Source of the DNA: a virus | Direction: 5' to 3' (one strand) | Length of the DNA stretch: 42,933 nucleotides | Virus record (IMG/VR): IMGVR_UViG_3300030110_000964 | Location: 1 to 42,933 of that record | Shown: in pieces, positions 8,599 to 13,857 of the stretch | Position numbering within the stretch: position 1 is the first letter of the stretch | Layout: the number at the start of each line of letters is the position of its first letter | Notes under the pieces: model-generated | Seen by the model: the letters and a program-made list of their open reading frames with translations, nothing else | What the model was told of the DNA's origin: nothing | The model's database searches: none | Made by a program: the position numbers and the translations under genes

Positions 8599-8759
8599 TT
8601 CTTTTTCTTTTTCTTTTTGTTTATATCTGGTGTTTTTTTAGGTTTAATAAGTTTAGAAGCTGTTAAATTTTTATTACGTATTTTTTTAATAGCACTTTTA
8701 TATCTAGCAGTTCTATACTTACCAGAACTTACTTGAGCAGCTTTACTAATCTTAATCAT
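8595..8759 (-). CDS. Tiny lysine-rich protein upstream of terL
   Basis: A 54-residue protein (MIKISKAAQVSSGKYRTARY...KKKKKKK) ending in seven lysines. Both ends overlap neighbours as ATGA: its ATG overlaps the stop of the 8756-8974 gene and its TGA overlaps the terL start, strong evidence for a real, translationally coupled gene. It is extremely basic, so binding to nucleic acid is plausible but not shown. It is one of four such genes between the probable small terminase and terL. No family recognised. Confidence 0.7.
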   Translation of the reverse strand: MIKISKAAQVSSGKYRTARYKSAIKKIRNKNLTASKLIKPKKTPDINKKKKKKK

Positions 8760-8974
8760 TTTTTCTTTTTCCAACTAATACGTGCTGGTCCCTTTTTCTT
8801 TTTCATAGCTGAGTTACACTGTGCTTTAGTAGGTCTACATGCTGGGTACGCTCTACTAGAATTTTTAGCTGACTTACGCCCACAAGGTTTACCTGTCTTA
8901 CAATCAATCCAACCTTTGCCATTGTTACGTGAGAACCATTTTTTAAGGCTATCACTTTTTCTTTTTGCTGCCAT
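8756..8974 (-). CDS. Small basic cysteine-containing protein
   Basis: A 72-residue protein with the conserved-looking block LKKWFSRNNGKGWIDCKTGK followed by PCGRKSAKNSSRAYPACRPT and KAQCNSAMKKKKGPARISWK. The four cysteines (DCKTGKPC, PAC, QC) could bind zinc. Proteins with this block occur in many marine phages as unknowns. It is flanked by ATGA overlaps, downstream with the lysine-rich gene, and its start lies inside the end of the 8952-9110 gene. DNA binding or packaging support is only inferred from charge and place. Confidence 0.8.
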   Translation of the reverse strand: MAAKRKSDSLKKWFSRNNGKGWIDCKTGKPCGRKSAKNSSRAYPACRPTKAQCNSAMKKKKGPARISWKKKK

Positions 8975-9110
8975 TCTTTTTTACTTTGGGTTTTGTATGT
9001 CCCCATCCCATTTTTTTAAATTTTAAATGTTCGGCATAAGTCTTAGCCATTTTACCTTTACCCTGTTTTGGGTACATCATATGAGGTTTAAAATTCTTTT
9101 TATCAGCCAT
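8952..9110 (-). CDS. Small basic hypothetical protein
   Basis: A 52-residue protein starting MADKKNFKPHMMYPKQGKGK and ending in KKNGSKKKK. The central FKPHMMY..GKGKMAKTYAEH and KMGWGHTKPK blocks recur in small phage proteins of unknown function. Its ATG shares one base with the upstream stop (TAATG) and its end overlaps the next gene by 23 bases. Highly basic. Part of the four-gene cluster between the probable terS and terL. Confidence 0.7.
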   Translation of the reverse strand: MADKKNFKPHMMYPKQGKGKMAKTYAEHLKFKKMGWGHTKPKVKKNGSKKKK

Positions 9111-9265
9111 TATTTTTTACTCTTTGATTTGTTTCCCCAGTTTTTAGCACCTACTTTTCTGCAACGTACTAATGCACCTGATGCATAAGCAGAGGGCCAC
9201 TTAGTGTAGCGAGACTTTACCTTATGGTAACAAGCATCCTTTTTAGTTTTCTTTTTAGCTGCCAT
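9110..9265 (-). CDS. Small basic protein of the common phage KKDACYHKVKSRY type
   Basis: A 51-residue protein containing KKDACYHKVKSRYTKWPSAY and ASGALVRCRKVGAKNWGNKS. This block is very widespread in cyanophages and other marine phages (often labelled DUF5872 or unknown); no function is established. Two cysteines and many lysines are visible. It has AAAGGACA before its ATG and overlaps the end of the upstream 180-residue gene by 11 bases and the next gene by one base. Confidence 0.8.
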   Translation of the reverse strand: MAAKKKTKKDACYHKVKSRYTKWPSAYASGALVRCRKVGAKNWGNKSKSKK

Positions 9266-9797
9266 TGTCCTTTGACCCTTGAATAACTTGTAGTCCTATA
9301 CGTTCTGCATCCTGTGAAAACTCAGAGTCAAGCTTGGCGGCTATTTTACGCTCACGTTCAACTTCTTCTTTAGAAGGTCTGCCACGTTTAGATGTAGTAC
9401 TTTTCCAATCTGCATTAGCCAGAAACTTAGCTGCATTAAACTTAGCTTTACCTGATTCAGCTTCTTTGATAACGCCTTTGATACCTTCAGAGCGTAGTTT
9501 TACTTCTAGTTCAATAGGCCAATCTTCAATAAACGCTGTAATAGCTTTAGAGTTTTTAATCTTTAACCAGTGCTTCCAAGAACCAAAAGCTTGTAAAGCA
9601 AACTCATATTCTGTGGGATCGCCTATATCCATATATAATTTTTTAAGGGAAGGTAGTGTATCTTGTGGGTCTTCATCTTGTAAAGACCATAGTGGCTCGA
9701 CTTCACTTAAGTAAAACTCTCTGAACAAAGATAAAGTTCTATATCGTTTACGGGAATCTTTAAGAAGTTCTTTATGTTCAGGGTAACGTAAAGTCAT
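9255..9797 (-). CDS. Probable terminase small subunit
   Basis: A 180-residue charged, mostly helical protein beginning MTLRYPEHKELLKDSRKRYR. It carries an AT-hook-like SKRGRPSKEEVERE motif near residue 137, a motif often present in phage small terminases and other DNA-binding proteins. It is the only larger gene upstream of terL, separated by four tiny basic genes. In packaging, the small subunit recognises phage DNA and loads it on TerL. Identification rests on place, charge and motif; a general DNA-binding protein remains possible. Start overlaps the upstream gene by ATGA. Confidence 0.5.
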   Translation of the reverse strand: MTLRYPEHKELLKDSRKRYRTLSLFREFYLSEVEPLWSLQDEDPQDTLPSLKKLYMDIGDPTEYEFALQAFGSWKHWLKIKNSKAITAFIEDWPIELEVKLRSEGIKGVIKEAESGKAKFNAAKFLANADWKSTTSKRGRPSKEEVERERKIAAKLDSEFSQDAERIGLQVIQGSKDNGS

Positions 9798-10171
9798 ACT
9801 GAAAGTTCCTTAGTTGATACTCGATCAGGTTCTTGAATAATAGTATAAAACTCTTGACCTTGACTATTTTTAATTACTATAACAAAAGTCTTTTTGTTCT
9901 CTGAATCCATATATTCTTCTATTCTTCTTTCAATTTTTACAACATGTCCAGTAGTATCAACAACACATGCATTAAATTGTGCTAATGTTCTAAATGTTAG
10001 TAATGCTTTGTATCTACTAACTTTATCTGCTTCTACTAAACGATCAATAGCTGACTTTTCAAAACATACAAACCTTATAAAAGCTTTTCCTTTTTCTTTT
10101 CCATACGCATCGTGCATAGAAAATACGGATAAAAGAATTACTACTAATGAGACTACAAGACTCTTTAGCAT
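9794..10171 (-). CDS. Secreted or periplasmic protein, first gene of the leftward arm
   Basis: The longest reading begins at 10237, but that codon lies in a promoter; ATG 10171 has AGGAGTAGAATA just before it and gives a clear signal peptide (MLKSLVVSLVVILLSVFSMH then DAYG cleavage region). The mature part, about 100 residues, has two cysteines (RFVCFEK and FNACVVD) that could form a disulfide, and a beta-rich end (KKTFVIVIKNSQGQEFYTII). It ends by ATGA overlap with the probable terS. No family recognised; an exported phage product expressed from the first promoter could act on the host envelope or in superinfection exclusion, which is speculation. Confidence 0.75.
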   Translation of the reverse strand: MLKSLVVSLVVILLSVFSMHDAYGKEKGKAFIRFVCFEKSAIDRLVEADKVSRYKALLTFRTLAQFNACVVDTTGHVVKIERRIEEYMDSENKKTFVIVIKNSQGQEFYTIIQEPDRVSTKELSV

Positions 10172-10208
10172 TATTCTACTCCTAACTTTTAATTTCAATT
10201 GTATGTAT

Positions 10209-10237
10209 ATTATAACATACTTAAAATTTAAAGTCAA
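10209..10237 (-). promoter_or_regulatory. Sigma70 promoter, proximal leftward
   Basis: Minus strand: -35 TTGACT (10237-10232), 17-bp spacer, -10 TATAAT (10214-10209). The first eleven bases TTGACTTTAAA are shared with the capsid promoter at 4634. It lies about 40 bases before the start of the secreted protein gene at 10171 and would begin the leftward transcript. Confidence 0.85.
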
Positions 10238-10379
10238 TAGCTATCTATGTAGAGCATTGAAAATACCTACATTAGCCGCACTAAGTAGTTACTTCAAAGA
10301 TTAACATTGATAAGGAATTATAGTTAAGAGATTAACAGAAGTATATACTTATTGTTATCTGCTTAATCTGTATAGTACT

Positions 10380-10408
10380 ATTATATCATTTATATTGTTC
10401 TATGTCAA
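10380..10408 (-). promoter_or_regulatory. Sigma70 promoter, distal leftward (perfect consensus)
   Basis: Minus strand: -35 TTGACA (10408-10403), 17-bp spacer, -10 TATAAT (10385-10380), a full consensus match. The bases after the -10, AGTACTATACAGATTAA, share ACAGATTAA with the capsid promoter. It is the second of two tandem leftward promoters and lies about 90 bases from the nearest Fur-box-like unit. Confidence 0.88.
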
Positions 10409-10497
10409 CTATAAAGGCTGCATGGAATTTCTGTGAGATAATTTGATGGTGTGAGAAAAAGAAGCTAGGGAGGGGTCAACCCCTTTACTCCCCCGAT

Positions 10498-10780
10498 GCG
10501 AATGAGTCGCAATTGCAATGCGAATGATTCTCACTAGCAACACCGTTTACTTGCGAACCATTATCATTTCCATAGTTCTAGAAAGATGGAATTGCCTGGC
10601 ATTGAGAATGATTATCAATTGCAATGCCGGTCTAGATGCGAATGATTCTCGATTGCAACTCGCCGGTGCAGTTGCGAATGCTTCGCAGTTGCAATAACTA
10701 TCTAGATGCGAATGATTATCATTGTCATCATACGGCCATGCAATTACCATGCCAAGTTGTTGATAATGATTATCATTTGC
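10498..10780. repeat. Array of eight Fur-box-like palindromic 19-bp units
   Basis: Units start at 10498, 10520, 10553, 10604, 10638, 10674, 10708 and 10762, each 19 bp. The common form is near GCGAATGATTATCATTTGC. Against one strand of the E. coli Fur box (GATAATGATTATCATTATC) they match at 11, 14, 13, 15, 12, 11, 16 and 17 of 19 positions in that order. Outer arms often extend to TTGC/GCAA, giving a longer palindrome. Distances between starts are 22, 33, 51, 34, 36, 34 and 54 bp, close to 2, 3 or 5 helical turns. The array may be initiator iterons, repressor sites, or true Fur sites. Confidence 0.85.
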
Positions 10781-10937
10781 AACCCTACCGATTCCACAAA
10801 CTGGCACACATATTGCATATGCATAACCCGTGCCATTACCTATGCAGTTTCTGCATACCAGCCATGTAAAAGTATCAATGGTATCTGCCCCCGAAATATG
10901 CTCTAAAAGGGGTGGGGAAGAACCCCGAAAATCCATG

Positions 10938-10967
10938 TTGCACCGCACAATAAAATATTGCACCGCA
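10938..10967. repeat. Paired 10-bp direct repeat TTGCACCGCA
   Basis: TTGCACCGCA occurs at 10938-10947 and 10958-10967, exactly 20 bp apart, about two turns of the helix. It lies just before the first operator palindrome and about 45 bp before the first rightward gene. This suggests two sites for the same protein on one face of the DNA, perhaps in the rightward promoter. Confidence 0.7.
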
Positions 10968-10975
10968 ACATAACC

Positions 10976-10992
10976 AGTTACCCTAGGTAACT
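10976..10992. promoter_or_regulatory. 17-bp palindromic operator, site 1
   Basis: AGTTACCCTAGGTAACT, with arms TTACC and GGTAA around a 3-bp centre. It lies 18 bp before the start of the first rightward gene. Two more copies lie at 11547 and 11701, identical to each other and different from this one at three positions. Likely binding site of a dimeric regulator. Confidence 0.7.
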
Positions 10993-11010
10993 CAAACAAT
11001 GGAGACTGAT

Positions 11011-11460
11011 ATGAATACCATTCTTGAAAACGTCCTGAAAACTGAGGCAACCATTGAAAAAATGGGCGGTGATCGTACCAAAGCCTTGGACGATCTGGCT
11101 GTATACCTTGCCAAGGCTGTCCAATCCCGTGGCGTCACCATTCACACGGTTTGGAATGACCTCTATGAAGGCGCTGGATGGGCATACAAGGAATATGATG
11201 CTACTGAGGATAAAATGATCAAGGTGGAAGGCGCACCAGCCCCCAAGAAAATCCAAACGTATAAATCGCAATCTAAGAAAGCTTTCAAGACCTTGGATAT
11301 ATCCACCCTCACAACATGGGCGCAAATCAAGGATGAAATTAAGGCGGTCCCCACTGAGGAACAAGAGCGGATTAATGCAGTGATCAAGGCATTAAAGGAA
11401 CAATTCAAGTCTGGAAACATTGAATTGCTGGAATACATGGAAAAGACCTTGAACGCCTAA
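11011..11460 (+). CDS. First rightward (early) gene, unknown function
   Basis: I start at ATG 11011 (MNTILENVLKTEATIEKMGG) because GGAG lies 6 bases before it; the ATG at 10999 contains that Shine-Dalgarno sequence. The 149-residue product is charged and mainly helical, with a Pro/Lys hinge near residue 75 (EGAPAPKKIQTYKSQSKK) and an all-helical C-terminus. By eye the gene is more GC-rich (about 50% on a sampled line) than its neighbours. It follows the control region with its operator and repeats, so a role in early takeover or regulation is likely, but no family is recognised. Confidence 0.8.
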   Translation: MNTILENVLKTEATIEKMGGDRTKALDDLAVYLAKAVQSRGVTIHTVWNDLYEGAGWAYKEYDATEDKMIKVEGAPAPKKIQTYKSQSKKAFKTLDISTLTTWAQIKDEIKAVPTEEQERINAVIKALKEQFKSGNIELLEYMEKTLNA

Positions 11461-11485
11461 CCCAAACCCCCAACACCAACCAAGT

Positions 11486-11512
11486 GCTAGGCAGTCGCAT
11501 TGATTGCCTAGC
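11486..11512 (+). terminator. Strong hairpin after the first early gene (terminator or attenuator)
   Basis: GCTAGGCA (11486-11493) pairs with TGCCTAGC (11505-11512); three inner pairs, one a G-U wobble, leave a 5-base GCATT loop. It is 25 bases past the stop of the first early gene. The following bases are CCTTTGG, with a six-T run only at 11537-11542, so it is not a textbook intrinsic terminator. It could attenuate transcription or protect the 3' end of the early message. Confidence 0.55.
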
Positions 11513-11546
11513 CCTTTGGCGTGTCAAAATTCCTGGTTTTTTCTGC

Positions 11547-11563
11547 ACTTACCTCAGGTAACT
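11547..11563. promoter_or_regulatory. 17-bp palindromic operator, site 2
   Basis: ACTTACCTCAGGTAACT, identical to site 3. It touches the Shine-Dalgarno GGAG of the gene at 11574, so a bound protein or the RNA hairpin could affect both transcription and translation of that gene. Confidence 0.75.
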
Positions 11564-11573
11564 GGAGTACATC

Positions 11574-11852
11574 ATGGCAAGAATACGGTATCATCAACGC
11601 GACGGTCACATTATTGTGACGTGGAATGATATCAGAGTCGGTACGATTACTCGTAACGATGACGGTACGCATGACGCCGCGACGATCAAGTCCAAGCATC
11701 ACTTACCTCAGGTAACTAGGATCGAGGCCATGTCATACTATCGTCAGTTTGATTGGCGTAGTATCGTCGGTGACGCTACGTATACACCGGCGCGTGTACG
11801 TTTTGAACCCAAGCAACCCAAGCTAACGTGTCAACGTTGGGCTTACTTTTAA
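11574..11852 (+). CDS. Small early protein, unknown; candidate regulator of the operators
   Basis: A 92-residue basic protein (MARIRYHQRDGHIIVTWNDI...). GGAG lies 6 bases before the ATG. The N-terminal part looks beta-rich and the C-terminal half has many Arg and aromatic residues. The gene is preceded by operator site 2 and contains operator site 3 inside its coding region, an arrangement typical of autoregulated genes, so it could encode the operator-binding protein; there is no recognised HTH or ribbon motif to support that. Function unknown. Confidence 0.7.
   Translation: MARIRYHQRDGHIIVTWNDIRVGTITRNDDGTHDAATIKSKHHLPQVTRIEAMSYYRQFDWRSIVGDATYTPARVRFEPKQPKLTCQRWAYF
11701..11717. promoter_or_regulatory. 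17-bp palindromic operator, site 3 (intragenic)
   Basis: ACTTACCTCAGGTAACT, an exact copy of site 2, 154 bp further on, inside the coding region of the 92-residue gene. An exact 17-bp palindrome in coding sequence is unlikely by chance. Confidence 0.7.
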
Positions 11853-11866
11853 GAAGGAGAGATGAA

Positions 11867-12013
11867 ATGACTATGTACGTTATCGTTTCTGAAAAGAGTG
11901 CAGTAGCTAAGTACTATCGTCGTTGGGAAGCAGACAAAGCTTTAGAGTTTCTTAAAGCTAAAGGTCATAACGTTTGGTTACAGAAATGGGAGACAAACTA
12001 TGTTGATATCTAA
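11867..12013 (+). CDS. Small hypothetical early protein
   Basis: A 48-residue protein, MTMYVIVSEKSAVAKYYRRW and on. The start at 11867 is chosen because AAGGAGAG ends 5 bases before it; a longer reading from 11828 begins inside the upstream gene with no ribosome binding site. The pattern beta-strand then helix (ADKALEFLKAKGHNVWLQ) recalls a small ferredoxin-like fold, which is a guess. It overlaps the next gene by 14 bases. Confidence 0.65.
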   Translation: MTMYVIVSEKSAVAKYYRRWEADKALEFLKAKGHNVWLQKWETNYVDI

Positions 12014-12179
12014 GTTTGAACAACAAGTACTCAACGATATACTTGTGTATTCAACGCAACAGTCTATAAACTTTACCAAGGTTTGTTGGTGGAACGATAA
12101 CGTTATGCTTGTTAAAGATGCTACAAAGTATAACGAAGTAGTGTCTAAGTATTGGGCAAGTAAAGGTATAGGAGTGTAA
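12000..12179 (+). CDS. Small hypothetical early protein
   Basis: A 59-residue protein (MLISKFEQQVLNDILVYSTQ...). GGGAG lies 7 bases before the ATG, and the gene overlaps the end of the 48-residue gene. It has a Trp-rich middle (KVCWWNDNVMLV) and no known motif. The stop is 3 bases before the next start, so it belongs to the same packed early operon. Confidence 0.65.
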   Translation: MLISKFEQQVLNDILVYSTQQSINFTKVCWWNDNVMLVKDATKYNEVVSKYWASKGIGV

Positions 12180-12182
12180 GTA

Positions 12183-12413
12183 ATGAAGCGTATCATTCAC
12201 GTTAACCAACATGTCATTAAGTCTAACCGTAAGAACGGTGAAGACATGCCAGTGTTGACTTGTAAGACGTACAAGGACAATCGATACGGTAACACCGTAG
12301 AGTTTACAGGTAATGCACGAGTTGTGTACCGTCCTGACAAGCCACTGTCATGTGGCGCACACGTATGGATTGAGACTGATCAACCTATTGTAGTTGATGG
12401 AGAAACGTTGTAA
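12183..12413 (+). CDS. Conserved phage hypothetical protein (MKRIIHVNQH type)
   Basis: A 76-residue protein with the blocks MKRIIHVNQHVIKSNRKNGE, PVLTCKTYKDNRYGNTVEF and VVYRPDKPLSCGAHVWIETD. These blocks recur in proteins of many unrelated phages and some bacteria, always of unknown function. The beta-rich sequence suggests a small barrel. GGAG lies 9 bases before the ATG. It ends TAATG into the next gene. Confidence 0.8.
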   Translation: MKRIIHVNQHVIKSNRKNGEDMPVLTCKTYKDNRYGNTVEFTGNARVVYRPDKPLSCGAHVWIETDQPIVVDGETL

Positions 12414-12586
12414 TGTACGCGCTAGTCTTAGTTGATTGGTTCAGCAGCACTGCTACTGTCGTTGGATACATGGCAGAACTAGATCACTGTCGTATCTTTG
12501 CTGAAGAGTTTACAAGACAGATTAGTGAGTCTACTGTACTCACGTATGAATGTATTGAAAAGGAAATGGAGAACACTTATGAGTAA
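12413..12586 (+). CDS. Small hypothetical early protein
   Basis: A 57-residue protein (MYALVLVDWFSSTATVVGYM...) whose ATG shares a base with the upstream stop (TAATG). A hydrophobic first half could be one strand pair or a weak membrane segment; the second half is acidic and helical. It overlaps the next gene by 8 bases. No family recognised. Confidence 0.6.
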   Translation: MYALVLVDWFSSTATVVGYMAELDHCRIFAEEFTRQISESTVLTYECIEKEMENTYE

Positions 12587-12665
12587 CAACAGGGAAAAGT
12601 TTCTTGACGTTATCAAGCTGTTGATCTTATGTATCATGCTTGTTACTGCTAGTATTGTATGGTAG
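12579..12665 (+). CDS. 28-residue single-pass membrane peptide
   Basis: MSNNREKFLDVIKLLILCIM followed by LVTASIVW: a short polar start and an 18-residue hydrophobic helix reaching the C-terminus. GGAG lies 7 bases before the ATG. The gene sits in the packed early operon, 8 bases overlapping the one before. Very small membrane peptides in phage early regions can target host membrane functions, but no role can be assigned here. Confidence 0.55.
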   Translation: MSNNREKFLDVIKLLILCIMLVTASIVW

Positions 12666-12674
12666 GAGGATGTT

Positions 12675-12839
12675 ATGAATGCATGTGAAACAAGATGGGA
12701 TCGTCGGCCTACGTGGGAGTTGTTGAATGTACGTAAGGCACTGTCGTTTCATCCTTGGTTGAATACCAAGCAAGAGAATGAACGCTTGAGAATTGTCAAG
12801 CTTATACTTAAGAAACGTAAAGCTAAGAAGGAGAAGTAA
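12675..12839 (+). CDS. Small basic early protein
   Basis: A 54-residue protein beginning MNACETRWDRRPTWELLNVR and ending in KKRKAKKEK. A perfect AGGAGG lies 5 bases before the ATG, the best ribosome binding site in this region, so expression is probably high. It is basic and helical and might bind nucleic acid. No family recognised. Confidence 0.65.
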   Translation: MNACETRWDRRPTWELLNVRKALSFHPWLNTKQENERLRIVKLILKKRKAKKEK

Positions 12840-12840
12840 T

Positions 12841-13089
12841 ATGCGATTGACATACCATAGGATAATGAGGTATATCAAGGAATCACTTTGGTATACATGG
12901 CATGTGAGATTACGTGATGTCTTTGGTTATCATTCACCTTTTGACAGTAGACCGTGGTGGCATCTTTGTTGCAACGGGGATGCTGGCGGCTGGCGTACTA
13001 AATTTTGTGATAGCCTAGAAGATTACGATACAGGCTGGCGTTACCATGACGCAATCATTAACGATATTAAATATGGAGAAGACGCATGA
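12841..13089 (+). CDS. Small hypothetical early protein, aromatic-rich
   Basis: An 82-residue protein; the start at 12841 (MRLTYHRIMRYIKESLWYTW) follows GGAG by 7 bases, one base after the upstream stop. It is rich in Trp, Tyr, His and Cys, with a PWWHLCCNGDAGGWRTKFC stretch in the middle that could bind metal. Its end overlaps the next gene as ATGA. Function unknown. Confidence 0.65.
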   Translation: MRLTYHRIMRYIKESLWYTWHVRLRDVFGYHSPFDSRPWWHLCCNGDAGGWRTKFCDSLEDYDTGWRYHDAIINDIKYGEDA

Positions 13090-13337
13090 GTTTACTATCA
13101 CAACATCAAGGTCTAATTGAAGACACCAACGAAAAGATATTAGATAGCATTGAGTGTTATGATTATACCGATGACATCTATAGACTTATTGATAAAGTTG
13201 TAGAGGATGCGTTTGTAGAAGCAAATGCACATGACTTAGGATTTGATGAGGATGACTATACCATCCCCGCTCTCAAAGAAATTGAGTCGCAGATAAATGA
13301 ACAACTAGCACTTCAATCTCTCTGGAAAGGAAAGTAA
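13086..13337 (+). CDS. Small acidic hypothetical protein
   Basis: An 83-residue acidic, helical protein (MSLLSQHQGLIEDTNEKILD...) with many Asp, Glu and Ile residues. ATGA overlap with the gene before. Small acidic early phage proteins often mimic DNA to block host enzymes, but nothing beyond charge supports that here. Confidence 0.65.
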   Translation: MSLLSQHQGLIEDTNEKILDSIECYDYTDDIYRLIDKVVEDAFVEANAHDLGFDEDDYTIPALKEIESQINEQLALQSLWKGK

Positions 13338-13339
13338 CA

Positions 13340-13546
13340 ATGCTTATCTTTAATTACCCTAGTAAAAAAGTTCTCAAAGAAAGTATCGGTAAACCTTTGA
13401 ACTTCATTGAGACTAGTATGTTTGGGCCAGAGTATCAGTTAAATGGTACACTAACTGGAGCCAATCGTCCTCACATTACTGGACAAGGGCGTGAGTTCTT
13501 TGCTCAAGTAACTATGAAAGATGGTAAAATTAAATCAGTAAAATAA
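13340..13546 (+). CDS. Conserved phage hypothetical protein (LIFNYPSKK type)
   Basis: A 68-residue protein with LIFNYPSKKVLKESIGKPLN and ETSMFGPEYQLNGTLTGANR, ending with GREFFAQVTMKDGKI. The blocks recur in small proteins of many phages infecting proteobacteria, with no known function. It follows the upstream stop by 2 bases and precedes the DUF2958 gene. Confidence 0.75.
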   Translation: MLIFNYPSKKVLKESIGKPLNFIETSMFGPEYQLNGTLTGANRPHITGQGREFFAQVTMKDGKIKSVK

Positions 13547-13557
13547 GGAGAAGTAAT

Positions 13558-13857
13558 ATGAAACTTATGACAAAAGAAATCGAGAAGAAGCTGCCAGGTT
13601 TAGGTACACATGACAGTGCAGGAGCAGAAGACATACCTGTCGTTGCAAAATACTTTACGCCTGATAGCTCATGGACTTGGTATATTACTGAGGGTAACAA
13701 AGAAGGTGATGATTGGAGATTCTTTGGATGGATGGACGGTGGTTGCCCTGAGTTTGGTTACGTAATGTTATCTGACTTGGAAAGTGTACGAGGTTGTCTA
13801 GGTCTAAGTGTAGAGCGTGACCTACATTTCAAAGCTAACTTATCGGAGGTAATGTAA
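13558..13857 (+). CDS. DUF2958 family protein
   Basis: A 99-residue protein starting KLMTKEIEKKLPGLGTHDSA, with the hallmark VAKYFTPDSSWTWYITEG and FFGWMDGGCPEFGYVMLSDL followed by ESVRG.LGL.VERDLHF. This matches the DUF2958 family, found on plasmids, integrative elements and phages, with no defined function. Length is typical of the family. AAGGAG lies 7 bases before the ATG and the stop overlaps the next start as TAATG. Confidence 0.88.
   Translation: MKLMTKEIEKKLPGLGTHDSAGAEDIPVVAKYFTPDSSWTWYITEGNKEGDDWRFFGWMDGGCPEFGYVMLSDLESVRGCLGLSVERDLHFKANLSEVM

Larger units (their letters stand above)
10172..11010. other. Divergent control region, candidate replication origin
   Basis: An 839-bp stretch without a supported gene, separating leftward and rightward arms. 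It holds two sigma70 promoters facing left, a 12-bp palindrome AAGTATATACTT (10339-10350), a GC-rich dyad AGGGGT/ACCCCT (10471-10484), eight Fur-box-like units (10498-10780), palindromes TGCATATGCA (10814-10823) and TATGCAG-TTT-CTGCATA (10841-10857), an inverted repeat 10855-10860/10879-10884, a GGGGT/ACCCC dyad (10909-10926), 10-bp direct repeats and a 17-bp operator. Iterated palindromes next to a divergent start are typical of origins and early control regions. I see no convincing rightward promoter by eye. Confidence 0.7.

Noticed and set aside
9794-10237. Longer start at 10237 for the secreted protein
   Set aside because: The extra 22 codons lie in a consensus promoter, lack a ribosome binding site and would bury the signal peptide.
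10498-10780. CRISPR array
   Set aside because: Units are palindromic, imperfect and unevenly spaced (22-54 bp), with no uniform spacers and no cas genes.
10547-11050. Open frame of 167 codons on the minus strand across the control region
   Set aside because: It runs through the palindromic repeats, has no ribosome binding site, unusual low-complexity composition and overlaps the early gene start; it is a chance frame.
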